A stretch of DNA of 64,000 bases from Puffinus mauretanicus (GCA_023333565.1 JAJKFH010003593.1:124001-188000); one strand, 5' to 3'. Counted from the stretch's first letter, positions 14,601 to 28,667 are shown. Notes: a model not told the origin generated them from the letters alone. Numbers and translations are program-made.

Positions 14601-16945
14601 TAGAAGTGCTTAAAAGAAAAGGATGGGAGAAACATGGCATAAGACTCTCACGGAACATGCCAGAGGAAAAAAAAAAAAACACCACAACTGCCATGTAACC
14701 CTGAAATAATTGGCTCCATACTTTCAACATTAAAAGCAGCCCCTTTCAAGATAAAAGGAACTAGGCTGTCCATAGTGCATTAGTGTATAATCTCCAAAAG
14801 GCTGACGTTAACTGCGCATTTGAAAACTAACCTTCAGGAGCAGTCGTGCTGTCACAAGGCTGTTAGACCCTTTGTGTTTGAAAACTCTGCCTGAATGCAA
14901 GCCTGTAGTTTTATTAGATTTAGGCAATGAATTTGGAATGATGGGGTTTTTGTGTGTGTTTTGACTGTTGCTGTTTAGTTTGGTTTTTTGTTTTCGTTTT
15001 TTGTTTATTTTTTTTAAAGAGCAATGCTACATTCTTGTATCATTTTTGTTCCTTCCAATCATCTTTCATAGCTTCTGCCTCCCAAGCTAAGTGAACCGAA
15101 GAATGACAGGGGCATACCAATGATATAATGGATCATATCAAAGTACAGTCATGTTACCCTGGAAATGGGTTAACTTTTTCCAGTAAAATTACGCTGCTTC
15201 TGTACAAATGCGGTAGTCAATTTTCCTACACGGACAAGCTGAGAGTGAGACTACATCACATAAAAACCAAATTAAATGCAATTTTATAATGGTACAATAG
15301 ATACCTATGCATATTATTGCTCTCCATTGTAGAATGAACACTCACTGGTGCTATCACCTTAAAACCAAAAATCAAGAGTAACTTGAAACATGTGCCTTCC
15401 CCCCATCCCAAGTTATTAACTAGATGATTGCATTGTATCCTAGGAGATTTGCTTGTTAACATTAATTCAGTTTTCAAAGGGCAGGCAACTATATTATCAG
15501 AACTTGACCACCACTGGCCATAACTGTCCCCCATGGCAGCCCGTGTCGGTAGTCTAGTGAGAAAAGAGTGAGGCTTTCAGTGTTAGCTTCGAACAACTGG
15601 GTAACAGGGAGGGAGGAAACAGTCAGTATGTTTTTTCAGGATTATGTCAATCAGTAAAGAGTCTGTTAATCATTTTGTCTGCCACACATGCTGCGCTCCT
15701 TGGAATAAATTCAAATAAAAATTTAACAAGTGCAGGTAAGATTAAACATCATTGTGTTAAGTTTCCAAACCTGTGATAATTCTCCATACAGGAAGAGTTC
15801 AAAAGAGAGCCAACCGGAAAAAATAATTAACCATGAATTGTAGTAAAGAAGGTAACAGGTCAGCAGAGCACACTGTCATCACTTGCACGGTGTGGAAAAG
15901 CTATATAGTCTAACCATCAAACTTACTACCTTCCTACCAAATTGTCTTGTGGTTCTTACCCAGGAGGAACAATCCAGCTGACAAGACTTCAACTGAGGAA
16001 GGGATGACAAACCAGGTCGCTTCCTGAATTAGGATATTCTCCAGGTACTGTAGCTATGGATGTGTGCCTATTTTAATTTACTGTGAAGGAAAATATTTTT
16101 TAACATACCAAAGAATTACATCCAACAATGTAGGAAAACACTAATTTCCTTTTGGTCTTAGAGGTACTAACTTCAGAAAAAGAACAGTTATTTACTGTAC
16201 AGATATACAGATTTCTAAGAACATTTGAATTTTTAAATAGATTAAATATGTGGGACAGATTAAAGCATTACAAGATACAGCCATTTACCTGTGTCCTTTT
16301 TTGGTATCTATGTCAGCAGAGTACCTGTTCTATATTCAGTGCTTGGGCAATCAAAAACAAAAAGCCCAACAACAAAACCTAACAAACCCACAACTAATAC
16401 AAATTACTTCCTTACAGTCAATCACAGCAGACAATTACCTTGAGCAGAGTAACACCCAATGATGAGAGCTCACCTAGGCATAAATTCCCACAGCACCCTT
16501 GAAAATTCAAATTCTCAAAAACGTATTAAAAGTGGAAAAAATGTATTTTTGAATATCACACACAACTCTGAATTCAAACAGTAAGTTCTTATAGCAGTTG
16601 CGTGTATTTACTTTGGTTAATTTTTTATATTTAAAACCATGCAGGCCTACTCGGAAGCAAGCTGCGGCTACCCCGAGCAGCACGCCCTCCTCCCTCCCTC
16701 CAGAGCCACACAAAGCAGCGAGACAGGTTTTCTATGACTCCTGTTTCCCTAATCCATCAAACACAGGCTACTGCAAAGTGGTCTCATAATTGAAACCATT
16801 CTCATTGTCAAACAGACGAACAAAGCTTTTCCTGTGGTTCACTGGCCATTTTTTACTGTGGTTTGGTTACTCACTCGGCTTAGAAAAATTTGCAACCGCA
16901 TGACCCCAGACACCGGGGAGGGCCAGCGCAGGTGTACAGCCTGCG

Positions 16946-16965
16946 ACCCCCCAGCACCGGGGGGT
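16946..16965. repeat. GC-rich 7-bp hairpin
   Basis: ACCCCCC and GGGGGGT flank a six-base loop inside a locally GC-rich part of the intron (about 16.89-17.00 kb). Both strands are open there for about 95-113 codons, but neither translation resembles a known family. Confidence 0.6.
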
Positions 16966-19728
16966 GCAAAGCTCACAGCACTCAGAAGGTACCGTTCCAC
17001 AGAACTCCTCAGAAATGCTTCAAAGCTAACAGAGGAAGCCTCCTCCAAAAGGGCTTTTAGCCTATTAAAGGATTTAATTAATGGGCGCACATTGTTTCTG
17101 TTCAGAAAAGATGCAGGTACCTGCAACTTACTTTTTCAGCGTCTGCATCTCAGAGGGCATATATCCCACGGCTAACAGATCCCCCGGGGAGTCAGAAAGC
17201 AGAGCTGCCAGGAACCCAGCAGCCTTCAAGCAACCAACGTCAACATTAATTATTACGGAGACAAGGCAAAATAATACAGAGGCAACAAAGCTTTGGCAGC
17301 ATCTAGCTTACTTTCCTGCTGCCCTTCAAAAACACGTCTAATGAAATAAAATGGAAATCCCCACTATATTCTGCAGATGAAGGTGACCTTGGGAAGTGGG
17401 GGGGAAGAGGAATAAAAGCCGATGGATGATCTTAGGGAACTGCCTGGTACCCAACAGACCAGCTCCCCCCAGCCCCGTCCTTCTGCCGGGTAACAACATC
17501 CAGAAAGGGACAGGTCTAACCGGCGTGGCAGAGCAAGCCGTATCCATCAAGGTCTATGCACTACGTTTCCACCAGCTGTGTTTTTCCCCTGCACTGCTCA
17601 ATCTGCAAAGACTTCAACTACAGACATTAACCCAATCAAAGAAACTACCTCTTCTTATTAGCCTTCCTTTTGCCAGTAGAGTATTACAATGGCAATGAAG
17701 TTCCAAAAGCTGGAGACTGATTAACAGAGTATTTGGGAAGTTAAGTTACACAACGGACTCTTTCCAGCGTTGAAGGACAGGTGATATATTCCCGGAGAGA
17801 GACTGAAGCAAGAATATCCGAAAAATCAGTAGCCCAAACAACTTCTTATTCCTAAGTCGTTCCTGCTAGTTTAGGGGGTTTTTGTTGTTTTGTTTTGGGG
17901 TTTTTTTTCCCCTCATTTTGATGTGACCTTTATAGAACGACAAACCAAGACTGAACAGTGCACCAGAAATGCTGTTCATCTACAGCCTGCAGGATTCCAC
18001 CCACATTTTCAGCTCCGACATGACAACTAAAGCAATCAAACATAATGTGAAACTCAGCTTTAAAAATTTCCCATATCTTTTCTACATAACTTCACTTGCA
18101 AAGGTCAAAGCAAAACTTCAGTAATTCAAAAAACCCCAAAAACTTAACACTGGTTTGGCACAGACAAATATATAAAACTAGCTATTCAATGGTGATTCAC
18201 ATAAATTTGTAACATACTACTTAATTGCTGAAGTAATTAAAACTTCTACAGTCACATTTCCTAAATGCCAGCATGGTTTTTTAGAGTCATGACTCAAGAT
18301 TGTGTAAACATGGGAAAAGGACTAGAAAAGAGTGATCGGATGAGGTGGGAAAATGGCAGGGCAGTTTTCACTTAAACACTTAACAATCCCATTGATTCGT
18401 CTTCAGCAGCACTATTAATACGCTCCATGGAAAAATATTCAGAAGATAAGAGTGAGGCAAGTGGGGCCATTCATAACAACCACAAACAGCAGCTTACAAC
18501 CTCCATTTGTCTCTCTACAGTAGATACACACCGATTAAATAAAACTTTCTGAAAGTATATGCATTATTTCCAAACATATCTTGGACAGCTACGGGTTAAA
18601 ACACTGGCTGTTCAAATCTAACAAGACTTTAGGTTCCTCCTTTTCATCCTTTAGCTGAAAACCATTTGAATCATTTTTGAAAGGCTTACAAGTTTAAGAA
18701 ACACAGATTTCTCTGAAACAAAAACATTACTCACCTTAAAAGACTATAAATAAGGGAAAGATAGGGAGGAGAGCTTTATGCCCACAGTGAGCAGACAAAT
18801 TCTTTTTGAAAACTCTTATGCTCACAACAGAAGAATTCTTCTAAAGTCAGGCAACAACAAAAAAAAAATCTATCACATCAAAGGCCACAGAATAAGAACA
18901 TGAGCTGGAATTGTTAAATCAATAAAACTTTAACACAGCATTGAAGGTGGAAGGCCTTTGTCCACGTCACTTCATCACACCAAGGTAAAAGTCCAGTTAT
19001 ACAACCCACAGAGTTATTCTACATACTGGATCTGATTTAACAGTGGGAATTAGGATAAATGCATTTTTCCATTCGCTCTTTAAGCATTCAGAGCGTGCAA
19101 GGTTTATGGCACATATTTTTAATCACATCTGAACCTGCAAGGTATGAAATTCTGCAGAACAAAACCAGAGTCCAAACCAAAAACCACCCATTTCTGTAAA
19201 TTATGGTCTTCCAGGATCAAAGCCATTATACACTGCAACTGTATTACTCTAACACAACAAAAGGAAACCTAGGCAGAAAGCGTAGTCTGTGCGACACCAA
19301 AATTGCAGAGAAGTCGGTCAAGCTCCAGGGAAGCACAAGAACCAAACGTGAAGAGCGCTGCCCAGGCAAAAGAAAAAAAAACCCACCTTCCTACCCAAAC
19401 TAGCAAGTATACGACCCCTGACGAGGTCACCAGGCTTCCATGACACACCTTCCCCTACACAGACAGGCAACGAATGGGTCTTTTGGGCTCTGAGAAATAA
19501 GCAAGCATTTAGAATGGCAAAATCCCTCTTTCCCTTATCTTGTGCTGCTAAATGGAAAAGATAAATCCAAGTAATGCAGTTGGCATTGCACATTTGTCTA
19601 AATTCACTCTTAACCCTAAAGGCCTAAAAGAAACTTCAGGGAAAGGAAAGTAATGGATGGAAAGTAATAGTGGTAGGGCTGCAGGAACAAGGAAAGGAGA
19701 GAGAAAAGGGTTGGTTTTATAGTTTAAT

Positions 19729-19762
19729 GGGGTTTCTTTGGGGGGGGTTTCATTGGGAGGGG
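19729..19762 (+). promoter_or_regulatory. Intronic G-quadruplex motif
   Basis: G runs of 4, 8, 3 and 4 bases with loops TTTCTTT, TTTCATT and A. It fits the canonical quadruplex pattern and forms an imperfect GGGGTTTC-like repeat. It is on the strand that is template for RERE transcription. Confidence 0.6.
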
Positions 19763-19878
19763 TTTCTGTTTGTTTGTTGGGAAGGTGGCAGGATTTATTT
19801 ATGATTTATTTCTCCAGTTCCTGCAATTCAGGTAATGAAAGACTTGAGCTTTGGCAAAGATCCCCTCCTTAGCCATTT

Positions 19879-19899
19879 AAAAAAAAAAAAAAAAAAAAA
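19879..19899 (+). repeat. Poly(A) tract, 21 bases
   Basis: The longest uninterrupted A run in the window. There is no recognisable retrocopy or SINE body beside it, so I treat it as a simple repeat. Shorter A15 runs occur at 3224-3238 and 21816-21830. Confidence 0.9.
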
Positions 19900-22154
19900 G
19901 AACCACCTTAATTAAGCTTACCGGAAACAAAGCTAATCAAACTTGAACAGTAACACAGAGCAACACAAACATGTTCACTGTATCACATCTTCCTTGCTGG
20001 CCAAGAGCCCGGAGTTTTCATTACATTTTTTTTCTCCCCCCCATTTCGCAATAGCATTAACAAGCCCTGGCCCAGGATGCCCAGCTTTACAAACTGTATT
20101 TGTAGGAGGTCAGCGTTTCATGAGGCCAAAAACCCAGCATGTGGAAAGTGTTAAGACTTTCATGTAGTAGAGGAGGTTCTTAAAACTACTACTGTTCAAC
20201 TCAAAAATCTTGGAGCTTCACAGATCATTAGAGGTTTCTGAACCACAGAGAAGGGCAGAGTTAGCAAAATAAATCAAGAGTTCCTGCGGGATGTCCTAGC
20301 GCTTTACACAACAAGAGGCACCAGGCACAAAGCAGGCTCAGAATTAAACAACAGGGAGGACTTCTCAAATTGCATGAGGAAAGAGCTGTTTTATAACCTG
20401 GAATGTACTCTCCCTTTCTTTAAAGGTTAGGGTCTAGAGGCATTGTACAAAATAACTCCGTTCGTGTCAGGGCGTTGGGAGGAAGGGAAAAGGGAGCACA
20501 GAAAGTATGTTTGGGGGAGGGGAAGGAGAGGAATCCACTCAACTGTTCCACCCAACAAGGACATCTATTTCACCATGGCAATAAAAGTACTTATCAGCAC
20601 CTCTTTAATGTTGATTTCTTACTGCTGTACAGGAGTTTGGTAGCATAAAGAGACAGTATTCCCTGCCAATTTTCTATATACGAGATGACCAGAGCCAACA
20701 AGGATTTCCCAACCACCAGTACTGTCAGCATTTTTCATTTCATCATTAATCTCATAACACTGTCTATTTTTTAAGACTCCAAGTTCTTAAATATACAGCG
20801 ATTACTTACGAAACCACCTCTTTCGTTTACGTCTCCGCAAAAGAGAAAGTTTCTAAGTTCACGTTTACGAAGAAAAGGAGAATTGAAAAATTTAATCTTG
20901 AAAAATCTAAATCAGAAGGAAACACACCCGTCAACACTCTAAGATTTTTAAAAAATAAGGAATGTAAAAAGCAAAAGGTTTTCTGTAGGAGATGCTTTGA
21001 TTGCTCAATGCTTGATGCGACACTACCTGTACCTTCTTAACTAGACTAAAAGCAAGAAGTGAAGCAGTGTGTTGAATTTCGTTGCTGCAGAATCTAGTTC
21101 TACCTGGGACAATGTGGGAGGCACAGTCAGCAGAGGGAGCCCCTTTTACTCCAAGCAAAATGCGCAAACAGCACAAATGGTGGACCCCAGTCTTGCAAGG
21201 TCCACTTATTACGCACAAGCAGGAACGGGAAACCCAAAGCCTAAGCATTTCACATGGCTCACAGCTTCATTATCTTTGTTTTCCACATACCAGAAGACAT
21301 TAAGGTGCCTGAAAATGCATTCTACCTCTTGGCAGGGAAAGGAAATCCCCACTATAAATCCACCATCATACGCACGTACACAGGGCTATGGTTCAGATTT
21401 GCAGCCTTCCTCCTCCCAACTGAACACCTCGCAGAACAGGGCTCTTCCCTTACGTGCTGCTGTGATAAAAGCAGTAGATGTTTGCTCAAAAGAACACCAC
21501 CGTCGCCTGTAAGTAATCATTAGCATTTTTATGTCCTGAGAATTTGAATTCTATCACACTCCTAAGCATTTTTCTTTCAGATACAAAATAGAACGGAGGA
21601 ACAAAAAAAAAGCAAACATAGCAGATTTCAGCTTGTGATGTTAGATGTTTCTTACAGTACAAGGCTTACAGAGCATGTTATATCCACAAACTGCCTTAGT
21701 TTCCCCTATGGCACAGCCCCTTTAAACAAAAGCCACTATTCTTAACAGTTTATTCCACAATCTGTGTAATTCCTGGGAGTTTTCCTTGGCAAGAAAGGAA
21801 AAAAAAACCCACAACAAAAAAAAAAAAAAACAGTAATCAAGCACTGCTTCTTTTTTACAGCTGGTTTGAAACAAAAATGACAAAATGAGTGCATCTGTCT
21901 ACTGAAGTTGTTATTGTCTTGTTCTCACAGTACAGTTATAGCAGCATATTACAGGATATTTAGGACTGAATAATGTATTTGGGGGCTGATTCTATGCCAA
22001 AAGAACACTGCAGATACCATTCTTACGGTGCCATCTGGGGCAGGAAGCAACGATTAAGGCCAATGATCTGTTGTATAAGAAGAAACTTAATTTCATGCTC
22101 AGCGTGGCAGGCAAGACGCATTAAAAGTATAGTTTATTCTCTGCCAACAGACGA

Positions 22155-22170
22155 TTTTTTTTTTTTTTTT
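22155..22170 (+). repeat. Poly(T) tract, 16 bases
   Basis: Uninterrupted T run, equal to a poly(A) tract on the transcribed (minus) strand. No adjacent retrocopy was recognised. Confidence 0.9.
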
Positions 22171-22408
22171 CCTGGTGCACAATCTTTTGCCCCCAAATGG
22201 CTTGCTTTATTGAACTCGCACAACCTGGACAACAACTTTCTGAATGTCTGTGTTAAGGAACTGAAAACTGCTTTGCACGACTTAGCACTCCAGATCACCC
22301 TGACTCTCCTGTAACATGACTCTCAACAGGTCAAAGCTGTTCACATTTATTTACTTCTTGAACTTGAAAATTCAAAGGAAACTGCTGCAATACCTTTTGA
22401 AATTGTAA

Positions 22409-22426
22409 TCTCTCTCTCTCACACAC
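22409..22426 (+). repeat. Compound (TC)n(AC)n microsatellite
   Basis: Six TC units followed by three AC units. Short, but a typical compound dinucleotide repeat that may be polymorphic. Confidence 0.8.
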
Positions 22427-22910
22427 TGTAAATACACACACGAAATGGCACCACTTGGGACAACACCTAGATAACATCCTCAGTTATGTCAGCTACAATC
22501 TAGTTGCCCCTGCTCCATTTTTTCCCCCTTAATGGTACATTTGTAATTAATCTTCATTATCCCTGATAGGATAAGAAAGCAGTGTGGGTGCTGAGGAGGA
22601 GAAAATCAAGTAGCAAGACAGAATGCTTGTTCCTTAAATGTAAGCAAGCCACCAGTCTGGCTGTGAGCGGTCTGCACTGGCTTCCAGTGGATAACTAAGG
22701 ACAAAATTTGGCCCAAATACAAATATACACACAAAATCAAAAAAACAATTACGTATAGGCCATAAACATCACGTTAAACACAGAAGTTGAATTAGCTGCA
22801 AAAATTAGCTGCAGTTTCACTGCAGTTTGTTTTTCAATATCTCAGACTTGAGCAATTGCTGTAAAACTCACCATTTGCCAACCACACCACTTGTCTCCAC
22901 ATCTCCCTCC

Positions 22911-22935
22911 CTTTCTAAAAACCCTTTTTAGAAAG
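22911..22935. repeat. Perfect 11-bp inverted repeat, 3-base loop
   Basis: CTTTCTAAAAA and TTTTTAGAAAG flank CCC. AT-rich; could form a cruciform or RNA hairpin in the intron. No function is evident. Confidence 0.75.
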
Positions 22936-23977
22936 AATTCATTTGTCTGCTCCATTACAGGAATTTTTAAAGGTTGGCATTCCCACTGCATAGATAAGAA
23001 AGAGGGACTAACCAGCACCAGGCAGACACCACCTGAAGCGTATACTCAGCACTGATAAGCTGCTCTTCCAAAGAGACTTCCATCATGTTGTCCCCTTTGG
23101 TCCCGTCCCATTCCCCCCAAACAGACAATACCATCTTAGAATGCCAAGTTCATGCATAACAGAAGTCTTTAACTTGCATAAAACAAAGCCACTGATTCAC
23201 ATATATCTTTCATAGATTACATCAAGTACTTGTAGGATGAGATTTGTGCAACACCACTTTTACATCAACGCAACCATTATAAGGACATCAAGGCTTATCT
23301 TCCTGCTTTGCCAGAGTCGTTCTCGGTTGCCCTGCGCCAGTCACGAGGTTTGCTTCTGACTCAGCTCTTACCTTGTAAAAACGTCCATTCCACACCCAAC
23401 AGTACTGTGCATTAGGTATACGATTAAGGATCATGAGATCCTCAGATATCCATTGTGGGTCTGTGAGTTAGTACCACAGAGAGGATTACACGGGGAATAC
23501 TTCTCTATTAAGCCATTTTAAAAAATCAGACACCAGGCAGGATTATACAGATTAATTTATTCAAGTAGTCACCCAAATTTTATAACATTAGCACTGGTTT
23601 AGGACAGGATGTCCCACAAACATCACTGTTGCTTATATGGCTTTTATTTTTGCTTTTCTGAAAGCCATCTTCAAGTTTTAAAGCATATCTTCAGTCACTA
23701 ACTGGATGGGAAACAAACAACATGAAGGGTTTGGTGCACAGCATTAATGGAAAAGAATCTTGCCAGGATAAGAGACTCAACCATGAAAATAAACTGCACA
23801 AATTCTCAAACAGATACCTATTTTATGTACCTGAGATTCACAGGACCTTAGGATTGATGTCCGAGTACAACTGCTACAAAAGAAGAAAAGGTAATATCTG
23901 TTCTCACAGGGAAAGAAAAGTGTACAATAAAAAGCACACAGCTGTTGACAAACAAAACCATTTTAACCAGAGTCACA

Positions 23978-24002
23978 CATACCCTTTCAGCAAAAGGGTA
24001 TG
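23978..24002. repeat. Perfect 10-bp inverted repeat, 5-base loop
   Basis: CATACCCTTT and AAAGGGTATG flank CAGCA. There is no U-tract or gene context that would make it a terminator, and as a stem it is too short for a microRNA precursor. Confidence 0.75.
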
Positions 24003-24025
24003 CAAAAAAGAGATGCAAAAAAGAG
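24000..24025 (+). repeat. Tandem duplication, 13 bp x 2
   Basis: ATGCAAAAAAGAG is repeated exactly and without a gap. It overlaps the 3' arm of a 10-bp hairpin at 23978-24002. Confidence 0.85.
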
Positions 24026-27000
24026 AATTCACAGTAAGAAAATAAACAAAACAAAATGCCTTAAGATGGTGAATTATAAACAGAAGGTAAGGAAAATACA
24101 GTGCAACAGAACTATGAGGAGTCGCAGAATCACTGTGTTCTCTCAGTTGTTGAGGAAGACTCAGACAATATTGTATCAATTTCCCAAAAAATCTTGGCTT
24201 AGATCTTCAACTACATACCTTTCACTACAAAGCAGAAATTGTCCTTTTTGGCTCTATGACAGAACTCAATGCAATTGCCTAATGGCCCTCTTTTGCTTGC
24301 AACAATATTTTACCCCTACCTACCTCTAAACCTGCAGAGAAAAATAAACAATGAGTTTCAATCTTGTAATGTAAAATAATAAAAAACCCCAGCAGAGTGC
24401 AGAGTTGATTTATCACCCATGCTAAACGCAATTCTAGAGTGCAGTTGGCACAGTGAGTACACTTTCTGGTTTTATGCTCTTCACCTACAAAGGTTTTTTA
24501 GTAAGAAAATCAAGGAAGCAGCCCAGTTTTTGAGCTGACGACATTGTAAATTACCTTTAGAATACAAAAGTAAAATAATACAATCGAAAATGAATTATCT
24601 TATTCTCTTAAGAGAAAACTTAAGAGATTTAAAACAATAAAACCAAAGCACATTAGGTACTTTCTTTCTTCGGTTTTACTTGCTTCAGCTGAAATCGAGA
24701 CACACAGTGAAAGGGTATTCTGGTCTTTGGAAGATGTAACCATAGTCATTAATCAGATGACCACACATTAGTGGCACTGGGCCCTGAACATGAACAGTCA
24801 ATGTAAAAAGGCAGTTCACACAGCAAGGATTTAAGAGATAAGCAATATATACCTTCAGGATATGTTAAGTCAAAAGAAGAAACTCAAGAAACTGAAACAA
24901 AAAGGAACACGCATGGTATATAAACCATGAAGCTGGAACCGCGGCCCAAGCTTGTCAAATAAAGTATACAGTCGACAGCTCTGCTCACCTGCAAGACCTG
25001 AAATTTAGAGATGAAGATGACATGGTGTATACTAGAGTTAAACCTTTATGTCTCTTTAAAGACCTTTCCAAACCTCCTCTTTTATTATCCAATAAAATGA
25101 TGACATTTGCAATAGGTTTAACAGTTAAACTTTTAAGAACAAGCCAAATCACAGTGAACACATATACTGAACATCCCTTACAGATGATCTGGTCTTTGTA
25201 AACAGCTTTCAGCTCAGTGCCACTTAAATTTAGGAATATCTCCATCCGAGCTCAGCATTTCATTAAATTCTTTGGCTTATTTGTTCTGCTCCTGGTGAGA
25301 AGCGTGAACTGAATTACTGTATGCCTCCTCAGCATAGTGCTTTACCTTAAAGCCAAACGTTAATTTAGTATTCTCCCTCAATCAGCTAAGATAGCCACAT
25401 TCAAAAAAGAAAGAAAAAAAGGCAATATGCTCCCTACAGAAGAGTTTGCTATGCAAATGAATCAATGGTTTCACTTACACAGGAAAAGCAACTAACGGAT
25501 GCCTCTGCCCATTTTTCAAAATGGACTGAAGCCCAGTCGGGTATCTGCTATGACTAAAGAAAAAAAGTCTTAGGCTATCATTTTTAAAATGTGAAGCCTG
25601 TAGTCCCTGTTTTAACAGGAACAAAACCCTCCAACTGTAATATCCATGCAATGGAAGCACTAGCAGCAGTGAGCAGAGATGAAATGAAAAGAAGCAGTGG
25701 CTGTTTATGTTGGCAGTCGCTTCAAACTCTAATGGAAAATTTCAGCTCTGACTGCATCTAGGCTAGAACAAGTTATTAAGGAAAAAGGTTCAGCTTTCAA
25801 ACAGCAAAGGCTTACATAGCTTGTCCCTTTCTGAACGCTCCTGCAGCAAAGACAAGTCAGGAAATAATATGCCTTGACAATGCGATGTATTAATATCCTA
25901 TCATTAGGGGAACATGCCATCAAATAAAATACATTTCCTTTGGGAAAACAGAACAGTGATAATGCCCATGCCACAGACACAAACTCAGCTATTGGTACAA
26001 ATAAGTTATACCACTAAATGCAAATATTAAAAAGCCAGTGTGGGGCTAACTAATCACTTTGTATTAACGGACCAAAACATATTCACCTAATTATCCCCCT
26101 CTTTTGATCCAAGGAAACCTGCTATTTGAACAATTATGTCGAGGGAGAATCTTTACCTTTCATACGCTCAGGAGAATTCTGCACAAATATTACTGAGGCT
26201 GTTTGTTGACACGAACAGTATACAGTCTGTCCTCAGAGAGGACAAACACCTTGCCAGCCTACACATATGGTAACTGCAGTGACCTTTCAGCCACTACACA
26301 TTTGCACTGTATTTAAGAGCTACTCAGGAAGCCAATATTGTATATTATGTAACACAAGATTAAGCATTAATGAGGCAAGAATAAAATTGTTTATCTAAAC
26401 CCCAATCTAAAATTAAACAGAAGTTTATGCTGAAAGCTCACACTGCACTCATTTTGTCTCCTAACATTAACAGAGCACAGCTTATTTAGTCTCTGAGATA
26501 AATCCCAACAGCATTTAATTTGGAGAGAAGGATTTTACTATCAGAAGAGAGAATATTTTTCCTGAAGAAGAGAGTGATGCATTTATAGTTCTTACGTGCA
26601 TAAATACAGCACGTTGCAGGTATTTTGATCTAAGGAAAACAGTTGATTTTCATGACGTCTATTTACACTGCGTTTTAAAGCTAAATACAGAAGCATCCAC
26701 CCAGAGGCAAGACCTTTCGATTGCACTCTGTCGTCTCTTGCTAAGCAGCCAAACCAAAAATCACACACGCCAAAGATACCTGTGTGCTCAACAGGGAAAT
26801 TCAAAACAAAATTAGACCAAAGTCTGCATGCCTCCACAAAGATTCACTGTCCTCTTTTTAGACTTCTCACTAAGCAAGCAGCCCTACAAGGCTCACTAAG
26901 GAGCTTCAGCCTGCCAGAAAAAAGCCAAGCAGACAATCAGACCACGGTCACAGTCACTGTACCACAAACCTTCCTTGAAGAATGCCGTAAGAGTCATTCA

Positions 27001-27216
27001 AGAACCTCAGAACATTCAGATAGGTGTCATCCGCAGTTTTAAGAATAGGTAAAGAGGTCAAAAGTACTTGGGCCTATTCCCATGAAAGACAGTGTTTCCA
27101 AAACCTCAATTCAATTGCAGCACATGCCATAGCTATCTAGTGATATCACATGGTATTATTCTTAAACCTACGTAAGGCTGCCCAAGGGACAATCACATAC
27201 ATCCCCCTCCATTTCT

Positions 27217-27490
27217 AGCGGCTAACTAACCGGCATAAGATGTTTGAGTTCCGCTGGTCAGACAACACACCGGACATGAAGCAGGCTGCGGGAACTCCAG
27301 CCAGAGGAAAGCAAATCTCTCTCTTCTGGGACCACGGCCTTAAATAGTTCCAGCAAACTGAAACTGCCCTGGAGCGTACAGAAGTGTTTCTGAGTGACCA
27401 GCGCAAGGGCAGGCTGAGCGGAACAGGACCCGGCTCTAAATCTGAGCGAGCTGACACCACGACTTGGCGTCCTCCTCCCCCTCCGGCTGG
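27217..27490. promoter_or_regulatory. CpG-enriched patch in the downstream intron
   Basis: By hand count 27241-27480 is about 56% GC with 11 CpGs, an observed/expected ratio near 0.6, against an AT-leaning, CpG-poor surround. It borders on CpG-island criteria. It lies about 4 kb past the SANT exon in the gene's direction. It could be a minor promoter, an enhancer, or simply a GC-rich intron segment; no coding family match was seen in either strand. Confidence 0.45.
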
Positions 27491-28372
27491 ACATTATCGC
27501 TCTGCACAAGCTCACATCCAGTCCATGTTTCTATGTACCTTTTGCATGTCACTGACACAGAGTTAAGCTATTTACAAGAACACAGTAAGTCAATCCCCGA
27601 CCTTGTAGGCATTTAAAGTACATTTATCTCAGGCCTATCACAATGCTGGTGCTTCTAAAACTCTCGAATTCAAGTAGCTCAGTGTAATCACCTAAAGAAT
27701 TCAGAGCAGGAGAACTTTGAATACTTTGAAAATCCCATATTATCACAAAGTTTTAGCAAATTAACCCAAAACAGGGGGGGCAGAAATGACATTTAAAGCC
27801 AAATCAGATACTTAAGAAAACTTGCTGGCAGCTGTGTACCTTGCATTCTCACAACATATGGATTTAAATGAAAGTTATTAATGAAAACTGTTCATGTCAC
27901 AATAGGTGCCTCCAAAATGTATTTCTCGGCTTAGCATGTAGAAGAATCAAAAGCGCTGCCAAGCGTGACCCAAATGAGAGTAGGATACTTCAACTACATC
28001 CAACTGCAGCTATAACTGACTAAGAGAAAACTATTCAGGAGAAAGGGGAAAGGAAGAAAGATACGCGGGAACAGAGGAGAAGACCCGTTTAAACCAGAGT
28101 TCAACGGAAACCCAAGGAAGTTTCACAAGTTTTATTTAAGTTCATCTACATGGAGGCGCTTTTTCTCCAGAGCATCCCAAGGTTAACACTTACTGATCCA
28201 GCCTTAAAACTGCTGGCTTTCCTTGATCCGTTTCAGCATTCCCATTTCAGCAGAGGGCCAGCTCAGGTAAGAGCTGATTTTAGTTCCTGTGTCTCTTGCT
28301 CATAGAAGCTTGCAGAGAATGCTACAGCTATTTACACTTATGCCCACTGGGAATCACTCTTGGACATAAACT

Positions 28373-28406
28373 TTGAAATAAACTGGAAATTTGAAATAAA
28401 CTGGAA
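28373..28406 (+). repeat. Tandem duplication, 18 bp period
   Basis: TTGAAATAAACTGGAA occurs twice with an 18-base period (28373 and 28391), identical over 16 bases. Confidence 0.85.
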
Positions 28407-28667
28407 GAGTGAAGACCTAAACAAACACACAGCTTTGATAGGCAGTAAATATTTTCTTTCAAAAAGATTTTTTTTTTGCTAGTTATTCATTTAGAAGAAA
28501 CAATTTAAAAAATGTTGAAAAACTATGTTAAACTACGAAAAACGGTGTTAAAATACACATTGACAAATACGGGGTTTTCTTAGACGATATGGTACATTAA
28601 CTGTGGAGAGAAAAAAATAGCAAAGGGACAACTCAAATAGGACATTCCTTAACATGCTTGTGAAAGG

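Noticed and set aside
16834..17175. 113- and 95-codon frames on opposite strands
   Set aside because: Neither translation resembles a known protein, no splice-consistent exon could be built, and both overlap in one moderately GC-rich intron stretch.
18829..18842. 14-bp palindrome AGAAGAATTCTTCT, heat-shock-element-like
   Set aside because: The GAA/TTC units do not follow the five-base HSE spacing, and there is no promoter nearby.
21069..21512. 147-codon frame on plus
   Set aside because: It overlaps other frames on both strands, has no recognisable domain, and its composition matches the surrounding intron.
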